DNA of 64,000 bases from contig JAAYTD010000043.1 in NCBI GenBank assembly GCA_012518115.1, positions 1 to 64,000 on the forward strand, in the 5' to 3' direction. The DNA comes from Ignavibacteria bacterium (GTDB taxonomy: Bacteria > Bacteroidota > Ignavibacteria > Kapaibacteriales > UBA2268). The translations under genes and the position numbers were made by a program. Shown here piece by piece: positions 35,441 to 45,128 of the stretch (within the stretch, counting starts at the first letter, position 1; each line of letters starts with the position of its first letter). Below the pieces are notes generated by a model. That model was not told the origin of the DNA. It did not search any database and saw nothing but the letters and a program-made list of their open reading frames with translations.

Positions 35441-37498
35441 TTACCAAATAGCAATACGTTTTTCAGGAGCAAGGAACATTTTTCCATCAACAATATTGAA
35501 AGCGGTATAGAACTCAGGTATATTTGCTAACACAACATTCACGCGTGCATCGCCCGGCGAATGCACATCATCTTTTAATCGGCGCGCTAGTTCTTCAACT
35601 CTTATGTTTTGTCGCCATACTTGTGCATAAGACAAGAAAAAGCGTTGTGCAGGAGTAAATCCATCAATAGGTGCAACATCTTTTCCGTCTATAGCTTTAT
35701 GGAATGCTGCAAGAGCAATAGTAACGCCACCTAAATCAGCTATATTTTCGCCCATTGTTAGTTCAGGATCTATATGAGCTGTTTCGCTTACTTCAGGATA
35801 TTTGTAATTAGCCCATTGAACGCCGTATGTTTCTGCTTTTTTATTAAACTTTTCAGCGTCTTCTTTTGTCCACCATTCTGCTAAGTTCCCATTTTTATCA
35901 AAATTACGACCTTGATCATCAAAACCATGTGTAATTTCGTGAGCAATAACAACACCTATTGCACCGTAGTTCACAGCATCATCAGCATCTTTAAAGAAAA
36001 ATGGTGGCTGCAAAATTCCCGCAGGGAAAACTATTTCATTAGAATTCGGTGAATAGTAAGCATTAACTGTTTGCGGGCTCATATGCCATTTTTCTTTATC
36101 ATAAGGTTTTCCTATCTCTGCTAACATTTCAGAATATTGGAACTTACTTGCATTTACTACATTTTGGCAATACTTATCAGGTTCGATATTTACAGAAGAA
36201 TAATCTATCCATTTATTAGGATAACCAACTTTAACGCCGATAGCTGCTAATTTTTCTTGAGCCTTAGCTTTTGTTTCTTCGCTCATCCAATCAAGTTGTT
36301 CAATTCTATCAGCAAACGCAAGTTTTACGTTTTTAATAAGTTCTTCCATTCTTGTTTTTGCTTCAGGTGGAAAATACTTTTCTACATATAACTGTCCTAA
36401 AGCTTCACCTAATGAACCACTAACAACGTTTAATGTTCGTTTCCATCTTTCGTCAAGTTTTTGTTTTCCTTGGAAAGTTTTTCCCCAGAAATCAAAGTTT
36501 TGATTTACAAAATCATCACTCAAATAAGCAGCTCTGTCTGTTATCAAATGCCATAAGAAATAATCTCTAAGCACTTCAGGTTTTGCACTCTTTACATTCT
36601 TAGATAGTGCTTTGAAAAATGGAGTTGAAGTAATATTAATTTCTGCTGGAGCAGGAATTTTCAAAGCAGCGAAGAATTTATCCCAATCAATAACCGGCAC
36701 CATTTTTTTCAACTCAGGGATCGTAATTTTATTGTAGGTTTTAAAAGGATCACGTTGCTCTACTATGGTCATTGAACTATGTGCCAATTTCGTTTCAAAA
36801 TCCATTATCGCTTGAGCGCGCGCGTTGCAATCTTCTTGTTTTACCAATTCAAACATTTTTGCAATATGAACAACATATTTTTCGCGTAACTCTTTAGAAC
36901 GATCGTCTGTATCAGTGTAGTAATCACGATTTCCTAATCCTAATCCACCTTGTCCAAGTTGAGCTATAACCATAGAGCTATTTTTATCATCTTGTCCTGC
37001 CCACATTACGAAAAGTGGCATAGTTGTTTCGGATTGTAACACATAAAATTGCTCCATAACTTCATCAAAAGTTTTAGCAGCAAGTATTTGTTGCATTTGA
37101 GCTTCTATAGGTTGATAACCTAATTTGTTAATTGTTACAGTATCCATTCCTGACTTAAAAAAATCACCTATTTGTTGTTTAGGTGTTCCTTTTTCGCCAC
37201 TTTCTTTAGCAGCATTTTCTACAATCTCCTTTAGATTTGCATTCGTTTCCTCTTGCAAAATATTAAAAGAACCCCAACGGCTATGCTCATCTGGAATAGG
37301 AGTTGCTTTCATCCAACCGCCATTAGCATATTTAAAGAAATTATCGCCCGGTGAAACAGTAGTATCAAGATTTGCTATATCAATAGCTTTAACTACTTTT
37401 TGTTCATCCACCGACTTCTTGTCTTGACTGCAACCAATAATTGCAACTACAGAGACTAAGACCACTGTAGCTACCCAAATTAATTTTGATTTTAACAT
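35441..37498 (-). CDS. M13 (neprilysin/PepO) family zinc metallopeptidase, lipoprotein
   Basis: 685 residues. The N-terminal signal ends IIGCSQ, so it is probably lipid-anchored in the periplasm or outer membrane. The N-terminal M13 domain begins PGDNFFKYANGGWMKA. The catalytic domain has VVIAHEITHGFDDQG near 517-531 (zinc His pair and catalytic Glu), and GENIADLGG near 580 (third zinc ligand Glu). The C-terminus RVNVVLANIPEFYTAFNI is also standard. It degrades oligopeptides. It is complete, monocistronic and of normal length. Confidence 0.95.
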   Translation of the reverse strand: MLKSKLIWVATVVLVSVVAIIGCSQDKKSVDEQKVVKAIDIANLDTTVSPGDNFFKYANGGWMKATPIPDEHSRWGSFNILQEETNANLKEIVENAAKESGEKGTPKQQIGDFFKSGMDTVTINKLGYQPIEAQMQQILAAKTFDEVMEQFYVLQSETTMPLFVMWAGQDDKNSSMVIAQLGQGGLGLGNRDYYTDTDDRSKELREKYVVHIAKMFELVKQEDCNARAQAIMDFETKLAHSSMTIVEQRDPFKTYNKITIPELKKMVPVIDWDKFFAALKIPAPAEINITSTPFFKALSKNVKSAKPEVLRDYFLWHLITDRAAYLSDDFVNQNFDFWGKTFQGKQKLDERWKRTLNVVSGSLGEALGQLYVEKYFPPEAKTRMEELIKNVKLAFADRIEQLDWMSEETKAKAQEKLAAIGVKVGYPNKWIDYSSVNIEPDKYCQNVVNASKFQYSEMLAEIGKPYDKEKWHMSPQTVNAYYSPNSNEIVFPAGILQPPFFFKDADDAVNYGAIGVVIAHEITHGFDDQGRNFDKNGNLAEWWTKEDAEKFNKKAETYGVQWANYKYPEVSETAHIDPELTMGENIADLGGVTIALAAFHKAIDGKDVAPIDGFTPAQRFFLSYAQVWRQNIRVEELARRLKDDVHSPGDARVNVVLANIPEFYTAFNIVDGKMFLAPEKRIAIW

Positions 37499-37655
37499 AA
37501 TAATTTTTAGTTTAATTTTTAGTTTGATAAAATATTATTGAATATAACATATAAATATACGGAAAATTTATAAAATGTTAATGCTATATTTCTAAAAAAC
37601 AAATAAATAATTTACATTTCTTTTTTTACTTAATAATAATATCAAAAAATATTGT

Positions 37656-37663
37656 TATTTTTG
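37656..37663 (+). promoter_or_regulatory. Possible -7 box (TATTTTTG) before the WG-repeat gene
   Basis: TATTTTTG fits the TAnnTTTG consensus about 68 bases upstream of the start at 37731. No clear -33 box was found. Confidence 0.4.
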
Positions 37664-37730
37664 TAACTATTGTTATTTTTAAAACTATAAAAGATAACTT
37701 TAATTATATTTATGCTGTGTATAATATAAA

Positions 37731-38858
37731 ATGCAACAAAACATGTTAAAAAAAATTATTTTTATATTATTTTTTACATCATCTTTCTATCTATGTTTCG
37801 CTGCCAATAATTCTATTGATAGCCGTACTGCTTTAGCTATGTATAAGGTTGGTAATACTTGGCATTTAATTGATGAGAATGGCAAAGAACTTTTTTCCTC
37901 GAATAAAATTTTAGATATAGAACAATACAATGAAAATTTATTAGGTGCTTATGTAATTGAAAGAGGTTATGTTAGTTCCGTTTACTTTAACAATACAGGC
38001 AATATAGAATTAAAATCGCCTACTAATCTCCCTTTTAATTTTCAGGATGGACTAGCTCTCGTTATGCAAATAAATGATACGAATAACAAAGACGTAAAAT
38101 TTGGTTTTATCAATAAAAGTGGTAAATTAGTTGTTCCTGTAAAATATCTTGATGTTATTCCTTTTTCTTGCGGTTTAGCTTATATTATGAATTTTGATGA
38201 GCGTGGTTATATCAATACGAAAGGAAAGTTTGTTATTCCTATGCAAAAAGGTTTCGCAGGCTATGGCTTTTCGGAAAATTTATCGCCTATTTCTGATGCT
38301 GACAAAGCTTTATTCGGTTTTATTGACACTTTGGGAAATTTAGTTATTGATTATCAATTTGATGAGGTAGGACAGTTTTCAGAAGGTTTATGTAAAGCTT
38401 ACAAACGTGGAAATTTTGGTTATATCAACACGAAAGGAAATTTTGTTATAGCTCCTCAATTTGATGAAGCTACAGAATTTCAAGAAAATAGAGCTTTCGT
38501 TTCTATATTTAATTTTGAAAAAGATGCCCATCAATGGGGAATTATAGATAAAGATGGGACACATATAACACCTTATATTTTCGATAGATATAAAAGATAT
38601 AGCGAAAAAATTGCAGCTGTAAAATTAGGTGATTACTGGAAATATATCAAATATGACGGCAGCGATTTATCGGAAAAACAATATAAATTTGCAGGAAGTT
38701 TTAAAAACAGTAAGGCTTTTGTCGTTAATACTGATGATACAAAAATGTTTATAAATACCGAAGGTGAAACTATTTTTGAAATGCCTAAAAACGCAGAAGT
38801 TATCTTAGACTGTAGAAATAACGAAAGATATGAAATGGAAATAAAAGAAACAAAATAA
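37731..38858 (+). CDS. Secreted WG-repeat protein
   Basis: 375 residues; a second possible start (ATG at 37743) would give a better signal peptide, MLKKIIFILFFTSSFYLCFA. The rest is made of WG (KWG) repeats, each of about 50 residues: FGFINKSGKLVVPVKYLDVIPF, GYINTKGKFVIPMQ, FGFIDTLGNLVIDYQFDEVGQFSEGLCKAY, FGYINTKGNFVIAPQFDEATEF and WGIIDKDGTHITPYIFD. Such proteins are common in Bacteroidota envelopes. Their role is unknown, probably binding or structural. It starts a tight set of genes ending near 44.2 kb. Confidence 0.85.
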   Translation: MQQNMLKKIIFILFFTSSFYLCFAANNSIDSRTALAMYKVGNTWHLIDENGKELFSSNKILDIEQYNENLLGAYVIERGYVSSVYFNNTGNIELKSPTNLPFNFQDGLALVMQINDTNNKDVKFGFINKSGKLVVPVKYLDVIPFSCGLAYIMNFDERGYINTKGKFVIPMQKGFAGYGFSENLSPISDADKALFGFIDTLGNLVIDYQFDEVGQFSEGLCKAYKRGNFGYINTKGNFVIAPQFDEATEFQENRAFVSIFNFEKDAHQWGIIDKDGTHITPYIFDRYKRYSEKIAAVKLGDYWKYIKYDGSDLSEKQYKFAGSFKNSKAFVVNTDDTKMFINTEGETIFEMPKNAEVILDCRNNERYEMEIKETK

Positions 38859-38864
38859 TATATA

Positions 38865-39686
38865 ATGATAGCGGATTTACATACACATACAATATATTCA
38901 GACGGATTACTTACACCAGAAGAACTCTTTAAAAAAGCGCAAGAACATGGAATTAAAGCTTTAAGCATAACTGACCATGATACTCTTGAAGGAAATATAG
39001 GAGCTCATGAGCTAGCTAAAAAATATGATATCGATTTTATTGAAGGAATAGAAATCAGTTGTTTTGATTCACAAAACGAATATCATATATTAGGATACGG
39101 CATTGATATATATGATCGTGAATTGAACGACCATTTGAACGACTTTAGACTAAAACGATTAGAACGTGCCGAAATTATGACAAAAAGGTTAAATAATTTG
39201 GGAGTAAATATAAATTTTAACGACGTAGTGAACAAAGCAGGTGTGGCACCTATTACACGTCCTCATATAGCACAAGTAATCATGGACTCAGGGTATGTAT
39301 CTTCTACAAAAGATGCTTTTAATCTTTACATAGGTGACAAAGGACCAGCTTTTGAAGTCAAAGCGGTTTTTCAAGTAGAAAAAGCAATTAAATTGATAAA
39401 TGCGGCAGGTGGTGTCGCAGTTATAGCGCATCCGGGATATTCTGTAACACAAAAAAAATTATTTAAGTTTATAGAAACAGGATTAGATGGAATAGAAGTC
39501 CATCACCCATTACATAACAAAAAATTAAGACGAGAATTTCATAGCATAGCAAATCAATATTGGCTGTTAGAAACAGGAGGTTCTGATTTTCACGGAGATA
39601 GACCAAACGAAATTGATATTTTCGGACGTGAAGGAGTACCTGTAATAACAATGCAACAAATTAGAAAAAGATTGATAAGACGATAG
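38865..39686 (+). CDS. PHP-domain phosphoesterase (TrpH/YciV-like)
   Basis: 273 residues. The PHP metal motifs are DLHTHTIYSDG (4-14), ITDHDTLEG (about 38-46), GIEISC (about 62-67), a His in ITRPHIAQ, and HPGYS and GGSDFHGD near the end. The E. coli relative is a 5'-3' RNase and 3',5'-nucleotide phosphatase. It starts 6 bases after the WG-repeat gene, so the two should be co-transcribed although their roles look unrelated. Confidence 0.9.
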   Translation: MIADLHTHTIYSDGLLTPEELFKKAQEHGIKALSITDHDTLEGNIGAHELAKKYDIDFIEGIEISCFDSQNEYHILGYGIDIYDRELNDHLNDFRLKRLERAEIMTKRLNNLGVNINFNDVVNKAGVAPITRPHIAQVIMDSGYVSSTKDAFNLYIGDKGPAFEVKAVFQVEKAIKLINAAGGVAVIAHPGYSVTQKKLFKFIETGLDGIEVHHPLHNKKLRREFHSIANQYWLLETGGSDFHGDRPNEIDIFGREGVPVITMQQIRKRLIRR

Positions 39687-39705
39687 TCTTCTTTTACATA
39701 AAACT

Positions 39706-40596
39706 ATGACACTTATTTCAAAAAATGATCTTGCAAAACATGAACATGTAAGCGGAAGTAAAAGCGAACAATCTAATTTCAAATTCGCTTTTTATGTTAT
39801 GGAAAAAGAAAAAAGAGAAGCTATCTTTAATATCTATACATTTTTTAGCTATCTTGATGATATTGTAGATAGTAGCAATAATAAGTCTGAAAAAGAAATA
39901 AATGAAAAAAAGAAACGATTAGAATGGTGGAAAAATGAAATTCAGTTGCTTTATTCGCAAGAAGCTAGTTTAACGCCTGTTACAAAAACATTAAAAAATA
40001 TTATAGTAAATTTCAAAATTCCTAAAGAATATTTTGAAACTTTAATAGACGGAATAGCTAAAGATTTAACAAAAAAAGAATATCTAACATTTGAAGAATT
40101 ATTAAATTATTGCTATGGCGTCGCTGCTGTTGTCGGAATAATTTGTACTTATATCTTTAAGGATACAAGTGAAGTTACACAAAAATATGCAATAAATCTT
40201 GGCTATGCTTTGCAATTGACAAACATAATACGCGATATAAAAGAAGATTTTGCAAGAGGTTATATTTATATACCTGAAGAAGATTTTGTAAAATTTAATT
40301 ACTCTAAAGACGAGCTCTCGAAAAATATATATAACGAAAACTTTGTCGATTTAATGAAATATCAACAAACAAGAGCTCTAGATTTCTATGAAAAAACAGA
40401 AGGAAAATTGACTAAAGAACAAGCAAATAAGTTCCTTGCTGCAGAAATTATGAAAAACATATATTTTGAAATATTAAAAAAAATAGAGAAACAAAAATTC
40501 AATATTTTTCAAGATAAAATAAAAATTTCTTCAGCAAACAAAATATATATCGCAATAAAAACAATATTGAAAACATCTATATTTTCTAAAAATTAA
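39706..40596 (+). CDS. Phytoene/squalene synthase-family prenyltransferase
   Basis: 296 residues, all-helical trans-isoprenyl diphosphate synthase (head-to-head type). First Asp-rich motif YLDDIVDSS near 50, second NIIRDIKEDFARGYIYIPEED near 172-192. The arrangement is that of CrtB and the hopanoid HpnC/HpnD enzymes, so the substrate is farnesyl- or geranylgeranyl-diphosphate. No carotene desaturase, squalene cyclase or other terpenoid gene lies nearby, so the product cannot be decided. Confidence 0.85.
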   Translation: MTLISKNDLAKHEHVSGSKSEQSNFKFAFYVMEKEKREAIFNIYTFFSYLDDIVDSSNNKSEKEINEKKKRLEWWKNEIQLLYSQEASLTPVTKTLKNIIVNFKIPKEYFETLIDGIAKDLTKKEYLTFEELLNYCYGVAAVVGIICTYIFKDTSEVTQKYAINLGYALQLTNIIRDIKEDFARGYIYIPEEDFVKFNYSKDELSKNIYNENFVDLMKYQQTRALDFYEKTEGKLTKEQANKFLAAEIMKNIYFEILKKIEKQKFNIFQDKIKISSANKIYIAIKTILKTSIFSKN

Positions 40597-40648
40597 TAAT
40601 AAACAATCAATTTATAATTTGTAAAAACAAGCACGAAACTAAATAAAT

Positions 40649-41599
40649 ATGTATAAAAAAATAATCTTATTCTTAATATTATCGTTGAATTTTTATTTAA
40701 TCAAAGCAAACGAAATATCGCCTTATTCTTTTTTAAGAAATAGTTCTACTGCGAGAATTACAGGCTTATCGGGTGCAGTTGTATCTTTAGAAAATGATCC
40801 GGGCGCACTTTTTTTCAATCCTGCAACTTTGTATGTCGCTAATCATCGTAATATTAATGTAACATTTTTTAAGCATGTTCTTGATATAAATTCAGGCAAT
40901 ACGTCTTACATACATCGCTTTGCTGACACTTCTTTAGGTGTTGTAGCTGCTTCGGCTGTTTTTACTAATTATGGAAGTTTTGACTATATAGACAATCAAG
41001 GTAATGCTACAGGAAGAAGTTTTACAGGTAATTTACTTGCTCTTCAAGCTTCATATTCCAATATTATTGATGAAAACTTCTATTATGGTCTGACTGCTAA
41101 ACTTATATATAATTCTATAGAGAGCATGCGTGGCTTTGCTTTTGCTGTTGATGGCGGATTACTTTACAAATTAAGTGATAACAGAAGTGCTTTTGGAATT
41201 TCTATTTTAAATGCAGGAACGGAAATTTCTAAAATGACAAATGAAACACATACGATGCCACTTGATATCCGTTTAGGTGGTAGCCATAGATTGCGAGGCT
41301 TACCTTTATTATTCAACTTTAATTTTACACATTTAAATGAAAGTAGCAGTAATTTTATGTCGCGTTTCAAAAATTTTGCAGTTGGCGGTGAGTTATACTT
41401 TGGAGAATGGGTACAAGTTCGTCTTGGATACGATAATTATATAAGAACAAATGTTGCAGCAAAAGAAAATAAAGGATTATCAGGTCTATCTGCTGGAGTT
41501 GGTATAGTTACAGACTGGCTAATGGATTTTTCTTACGGTATGGCAATTTATTCAAACGATTTATTTATTCATAGATTTAGTCTTGATTTTAATTTATAA
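40649..41599 (+). CDS. porQ: PorQ-like (PorV/PorQ family) type IX secretion protein
   Basis: 316 residues with a signal peptide (YLIKA) and a barrel typical of the UPF0164/PorV-PorQ families: SYSFLRNSSTARITGLSGAVVS-type opening, ENDPGALFFNPATLY, GLSAGVGIVTDWLMDFSYGMA and a terminal FSLDFNL. PorV/PorQ proteins belong to the T9SS shuttle/attachment apparatus of the outer membrane, in line with the T9SS substrates in this window. The closest relative could also be another PorV/PorQ family member. In Bacteroidota porQ often precedes cmk; here pyrH follows 5 bases later. Confidence 0.75.
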   Translation: MYKKIILFLILSLNFYLIKANEISPYSFLRNSSTARITGLSGAVVSLENDPGALFFNPATLYVANHRNINVTFFKHVLDINSGNTSYIHRFADTSLGVVAASAVFTNYGSFDYIDNQGNATGRSFTGNLLALQASYSNIIDENFYYGLTAKLIYNSIESMRGFAFAVDGGLLYKLSDNRSAFGISILNAGTEISKMTNETHTMPLDIRLGGSHRLRGLPLLFNFNFTHLNESSSNFMSRFKNFAVGGELYFGEWVQVRLGYDNYIRTNVAAKENKGLSGLSAGVGIVTDWLMDFSYGMAIYSNDLFIHRFSLDFNL

Positions 41600-41604
41600 A
41601 AATT

Positions 41605-42315
41605 ATGGAAGCAAAATATAAAAGAATTCTTCTAAAACTGAGCGGTGAAGCTTTAATGGGTAAAGATGAATTCGGTATAAACCCTAGCGCTATTATGCAA
41701 TTTGCAAAAGAAGTATCCGAGATCCATGTTCTTGGAGTAGAAATAGCTATTGTTGTTGGCGGAGGAAATATCTTTCGAGGAATACAAGCCTCTTCTAAAG
41801 GAATAACAAAATCATCAGGCGACCATATGGGAATGCTTGCAACTGTTATAAATGCTATAGCTTTTCGTAACACTTTAGAAAATATCGGAGTTGATGCACG
41901 AGTACAAACGGCAACTTTTATGCCTCAATTTGCCGAGCTCTTTTCTGAAAACAAAGCCAAAAAACATCTTGAAAAAGGAAGAGTTGTAATTTTTGCAGGC
42001 GGAACAGGAAACCCATTTTTTACAACAGATTCAGCTGCAGCTTTAAGATCAATAGAAATTGAAGCGGAAATTCTTATAAAAGCTACTGATGTTGACGGAA
42101 TTTACGATTCCGACCCCAAAAAAAATCCGAACGCTAAACTATATAAAAAAATTTCTTATCACGAAGTACTAGAAAAACAATTGCGAGTTATGGATTTAAC
42201 AGCTATTACGCTATGTCAAGAAAATTCTTGCAAAATTGCTATACTTAACTTAAATAAACAAGGAAACTTAACTAAATTTATATGTGGTGAAAATATAGGC
42301 TCATTGGTTCTATAA
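41605..42315 (+). CDS. pyrH: UMP kinase
   Basis: 236 residues; phosphorylates UMP to UDP, a bacterial hexameric enzyme of the amino-acid kinase fold. Motifs: KRILLKLSGEALMG at the start, VVGGGNIFRGIQAS, GDHMGMLATVINAIAFRN, FAGGTGNPFFTTDSAAALR, and ATDVDGIYDSDPKKNPNAKLY. It begins 5 bases after the PorQ-like gene, so they share a transcript. In many bacteria pyrH sits in the rpsB-tsf-pyrH-frr cluster; that is not so here. Confidence 0.95.
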   Translation: MEAKYKRILLKLSGEALMGKDEFGINPSAIMQFAKEVSEIHVLGVEIAIVVGGGNIFRGIQASSKGITKSSGDHMGMLATVINAIAFRNTLENIGVDARVQTATFMPQFAELFSENKAKKHLEKGRVVIFAGGTGNPFFTTDSAAALRSIEIEAEILIKATDVDGIYDSDPKKNPNAKLYKKISYHEVLEKQLRVMDLTAITLCQENSCKIAILNLNKQGNLTKFICGENIGSLVL

Positions 42316-42365
42316 TAAAATAAATTGTTTTAGTATTGTAAACTTCTAATTAAAATTTAATAATT

Positions 42366-44228
42366 ATGTTTGATAATAGCATAGATAATAATATAAAATC
42401 TTCATATGTCTCAGATATAAAACAAGGATATATATTAAGTAAAATTATTCTAGATAAAAAAGATAAATCTAAAGTGTTAGATGGAATGATCCTTGATACA
42501 AATGAAAACTTAATAGAGTTACTTGATATTGCTGGAATAAGCGCAACTGATACTTTGAAAAAAGTTATGTCACATATGATAGATAGCCAATTTAAAGAAT
42601 TTCTTGATTTATATTCGAAAGCCGCTCTTGAAAAAAAACAAAAGAGCCTTATACAGTATTCTGAAAAGTTGAAATCTTGGATATCTATTGATATGATTTC
42701 TCCGCAGCCTGATTATGTTATGTTAATATTTACAGATGTTACAGACGAAATTAACAAAGAAAAGCATATTGAAAATCTTGTCAAATATCAAAAACAACTA
42801 GCCGAACTCTTTTTCAACTCTATTTCAGACATGTTACTTGTTGTTTCAAAAGATGAAAGAATCGTTTTTGCAAATAAAGCATTTTATGAAATAACTGATA
42901 ATAAATATGAACTAGGTATTAAATTAGATGAACTATATCCTAAAGAAAACAAACAAAAATTTAACAACATATTAAAAGAAATTAAAAACGAACTGGTTGA
43001 AACAAAAGCACCTGTTTCAAAAAGAATTGATTGGTTTGAAGATGAAATTTCATATATAGACTTAAGTGCTAATCTTGAAGTTTGGAATAATGTTGAACAT
43101 ATTTTTCTTGTTGTATGCATAAGAAACATATATACGCTAAAACGTATAAAGGAGTTATTAAACTATCACTTTAATATGTCGCTTGAAAACATAGCAATGT
43201 TAGTACCTCTAGCAGCAGCTACTAAGCAAAAAGAAATTAAAGCTGATAATTTAATTATAGAAAAACTATCTCTTATAAACAAAGATATTGCAACAAATGC
43301 AACAGAAAACGGTCTTACTTTTAAAATAATTTCTACAGATGATAATCTTGATTTAATTAAAGAAATAAAACACAAAAAAATTCTAAATAACATCCCAGCT
43401 ACCTTGCTGACAAATACAGGAATAGAAATCCCTATGATATATTCCGCTATAATTCTTAAACTTTGGGAAACAGAGTATTGTTTTATTGTACTTAAAGAAG
43501 CTAAAAAGACTGAAAAAGACCTTGAAGATGCTCTTGAACAACAAAGCAATTTCCTTTCTATGGTAGTTCATGACTTGAAAGGCCCTATAGGCGGATGTGC
43601 GTCCTATATTAAAGAATTATCTGAAAATCTGCAACTGCTTTCGCAAGAAGAAATTGAAGAAAGAGTGGCATACCTTTCAACTTCTTCAGAAAATATATAT
43701 AGATTATTAGAAGATTTATTAGAATGGTCAAGAATAGAATGCAAGACTGTAGATTTTAATTTAGATACAACTATACCACATATAATTGTTAATACAATTA
43801 TAAGCACTATGTTATTAAATGCTAAATATAAACATCTTAAATTAATCAATAATATCGATAGCAATCTCACCATCCAAGCTGATGCAAAAATGTTAAGTAC
43901 AATTTTAAGAAACTTAATTTCAAATGCTGTAAAATTTACAAACAAAGATGGTAAAATCATAATAAGTCATACAGAAAACAAAGACTTTCATATAATAAGT
44001 GTTTCTGACGATGGAATAGGGATGTCCGAAGATATAAAAAATAATTTATTCAAAAATCCTAGCTGTACATCACGTACAGGAACTGCTGGAGAAACAAGTA
44101 CCGGATTAGGATTAGTTATTTGCAAAGAATATGTAGAAAAACATGGCGGAAAAATCTGGGTTGAAAGTGAAGAAAATAAAGGAACAACTTTTTACTTTAC
44201 TATACCACGCAAAGACGAAAAAATATAG
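42366..44228 (+). CDS. Soluble PAS-domain sensor histidine kinase
   Basis: 620 residues, no membrane segment and no signal peptide. A PAS-like domain (about 145-265) starts AELFFNSISDMLLVVSKDERIVFANKAF; a second region precedes it (about 20-140) ending DVTDEINKEKH. HisKA has MVVHDLKGPIGG (His about 401; Gly-Pro follows as in many FCB kinases). HATPase: NLISNAVKFT, DDGIGMSED and STGLGLVICKEYVEKHGG. Cytoplasmic sensing is likely. No response regulator is nearby. Confidence 0.88.
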   Translation: MFDNSIDNNIKSSYVSDIKQGYILSKIILDKKDKSKVLDGMILDTNENLIELLDIAGISATDTLKKVMSHMIDSQFKEFLDLYSKAALEKKQKSLIQYSEKLKSWISIDMISPQPDYVMLIFTDVTDEINKEKHIENLVKYQKQLAELFFNSISDMLLVVSKDERIVFANKAFYEITDNKYELGIKLDELYPKENKQKFNNILKEIKNELVETKAPVSKRIDWFEDEISYIDLSANLEVWNNVEHIFLVVCIRNIYTLKRIKELLNYHFNMSLENIAMLVPLAAATKQKEIKADNLIIEKLSLINKDIATNATENGLTFKIISTDDNLDLIKEIKHKKILNNIPATLLTNTGIEIPMIYSAIILKLWETEYCFIVLKEAKKTEKDLEDALEQQSNFLSMVVHDLKGPIGGCASYIKELSENLQLLSQEEIEERVAYLSTSSENIYRLLEDLLEWSRIECKTVDFNLDTTIPHIIVNTIISTMLLNAKYKHLKLINNIDSNLTIQADAKMLSTILRNLISNAVKFTNKDGKIIISHTENKDFHIISVSDDGIGMSEDIKNNLFKNPSCTSRTGTAGETSTGLGLVICKEYVEKHGGKIWVESEENKGTTFYFTIPRKDEKI

Positions 44229-44329
44229 TCTTGAAAAATAATAAATATGTTTATAAATAAACTTTGCTGGAATGATGAGCATTGTACCACAGATAAAAAT
44301 TAACACATTAAATCTATAAAGGAAAAGAT

Positions 44330-45127
44330 ATGAAAGACAATAAGAAAATTAAAGAAATTGCCATAAAATCTGCTTTGATAGCTGGCGAAATTTTACGAAC
44401 TGGATTTGGAACTTGTTTTAACATAGAGAACAAAGAAGGAAAAAATAATCTTGTTACAGAATATGATATTCGCGCACAAGAAGCGATAATTAAATCTATT
44501 AAAGCTGAATTTCCCAGCCATATTTTTTTAGCGGAAGAAGAAAACGAAGATGTAAACTATGACCCTATCAACGTAACAGATGAGGTTCGTTGGATCATTG
44601 ATCCACTTGATGGTACTGTAAATTTTGCTCATTCTATACCTATTTTTTCTGTAAGTATAGCTGCTGAACTACATAATGAAGTTATTTGTGGTGTTATTTA
44701 TCAGCCTCTTTTAAATGAACTTTTTGTTGCAGAAAAAGGGAAAGGAGCTCTCTTAAACGATCAACCAATTTATGTAACAAAAAATGCTGACTTAGACACT
44801 GCATTTTGCGTAACAGGATTTCCTTATTCTGTTGAATATATCAGTAGAACACTTAACTTTTTTACTCACTTCGTTAAAAACGGAAACCCAGTACGACGAC
44901 TTGGCTCTGCTGCATTAGATTTAGCATACGTTGCAGCAGGACGCTTTGATTTCTTCTGGGAAGAAAGACTTAATCCTTGGGATGTCGCAGCAGGAAAATT
45001 ATTAGTTGAAGAAGCAGGTGGCAAAATCACGCAATATAATGGCGAAAAATACTCTATTTTTGACAAAAATATAATAGCTACAAACGGTTTATTGCACAAT
45101 CACTGTATCAATATCTTAAACAAATAG
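44330..45127 (+). CDS. suhB: Inositol monophosphatase family protein (SuhB-like)
   Basis: 265 residues, Mg-dependent phosphatase of the IMPase/FBPase superfamily. Metal ligands in AEEENEDV (about 68-75), DPLDGTVNFAHSIP (about 88-101) and WDVAAGKLLVEEAGG near 220. The substrate may be myo-inositol phosphate or another sugar phosphate. pdxB starts one base after the stop, which suggests co-translation. Confidence 0.88.
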   Translation: MKDNKKIKEIAIKSALIAGEILRTGFGTCFNIENKEGKNNLVTEYDIRAQEAIIKSIKAEFPSHIFLAEEENEDVNYDPINVTDEVRWIIDPLDGTVNFAHSIPIFSVSIAAELHNEVICGVIYQPLLNELFVAEKGKGALLNDQPIYVTKNADLDTAFCVTGFPYSVEYISRTLNFFTHFVKNGNPVRRLGSAALDLAYVAAGRFDFFWEERLNPWDVAAGKLLVEEAGGKITQYNGEKYSIFDKNIIATNGLLHNHCINILNK

Positions 45128-45128
45128 A

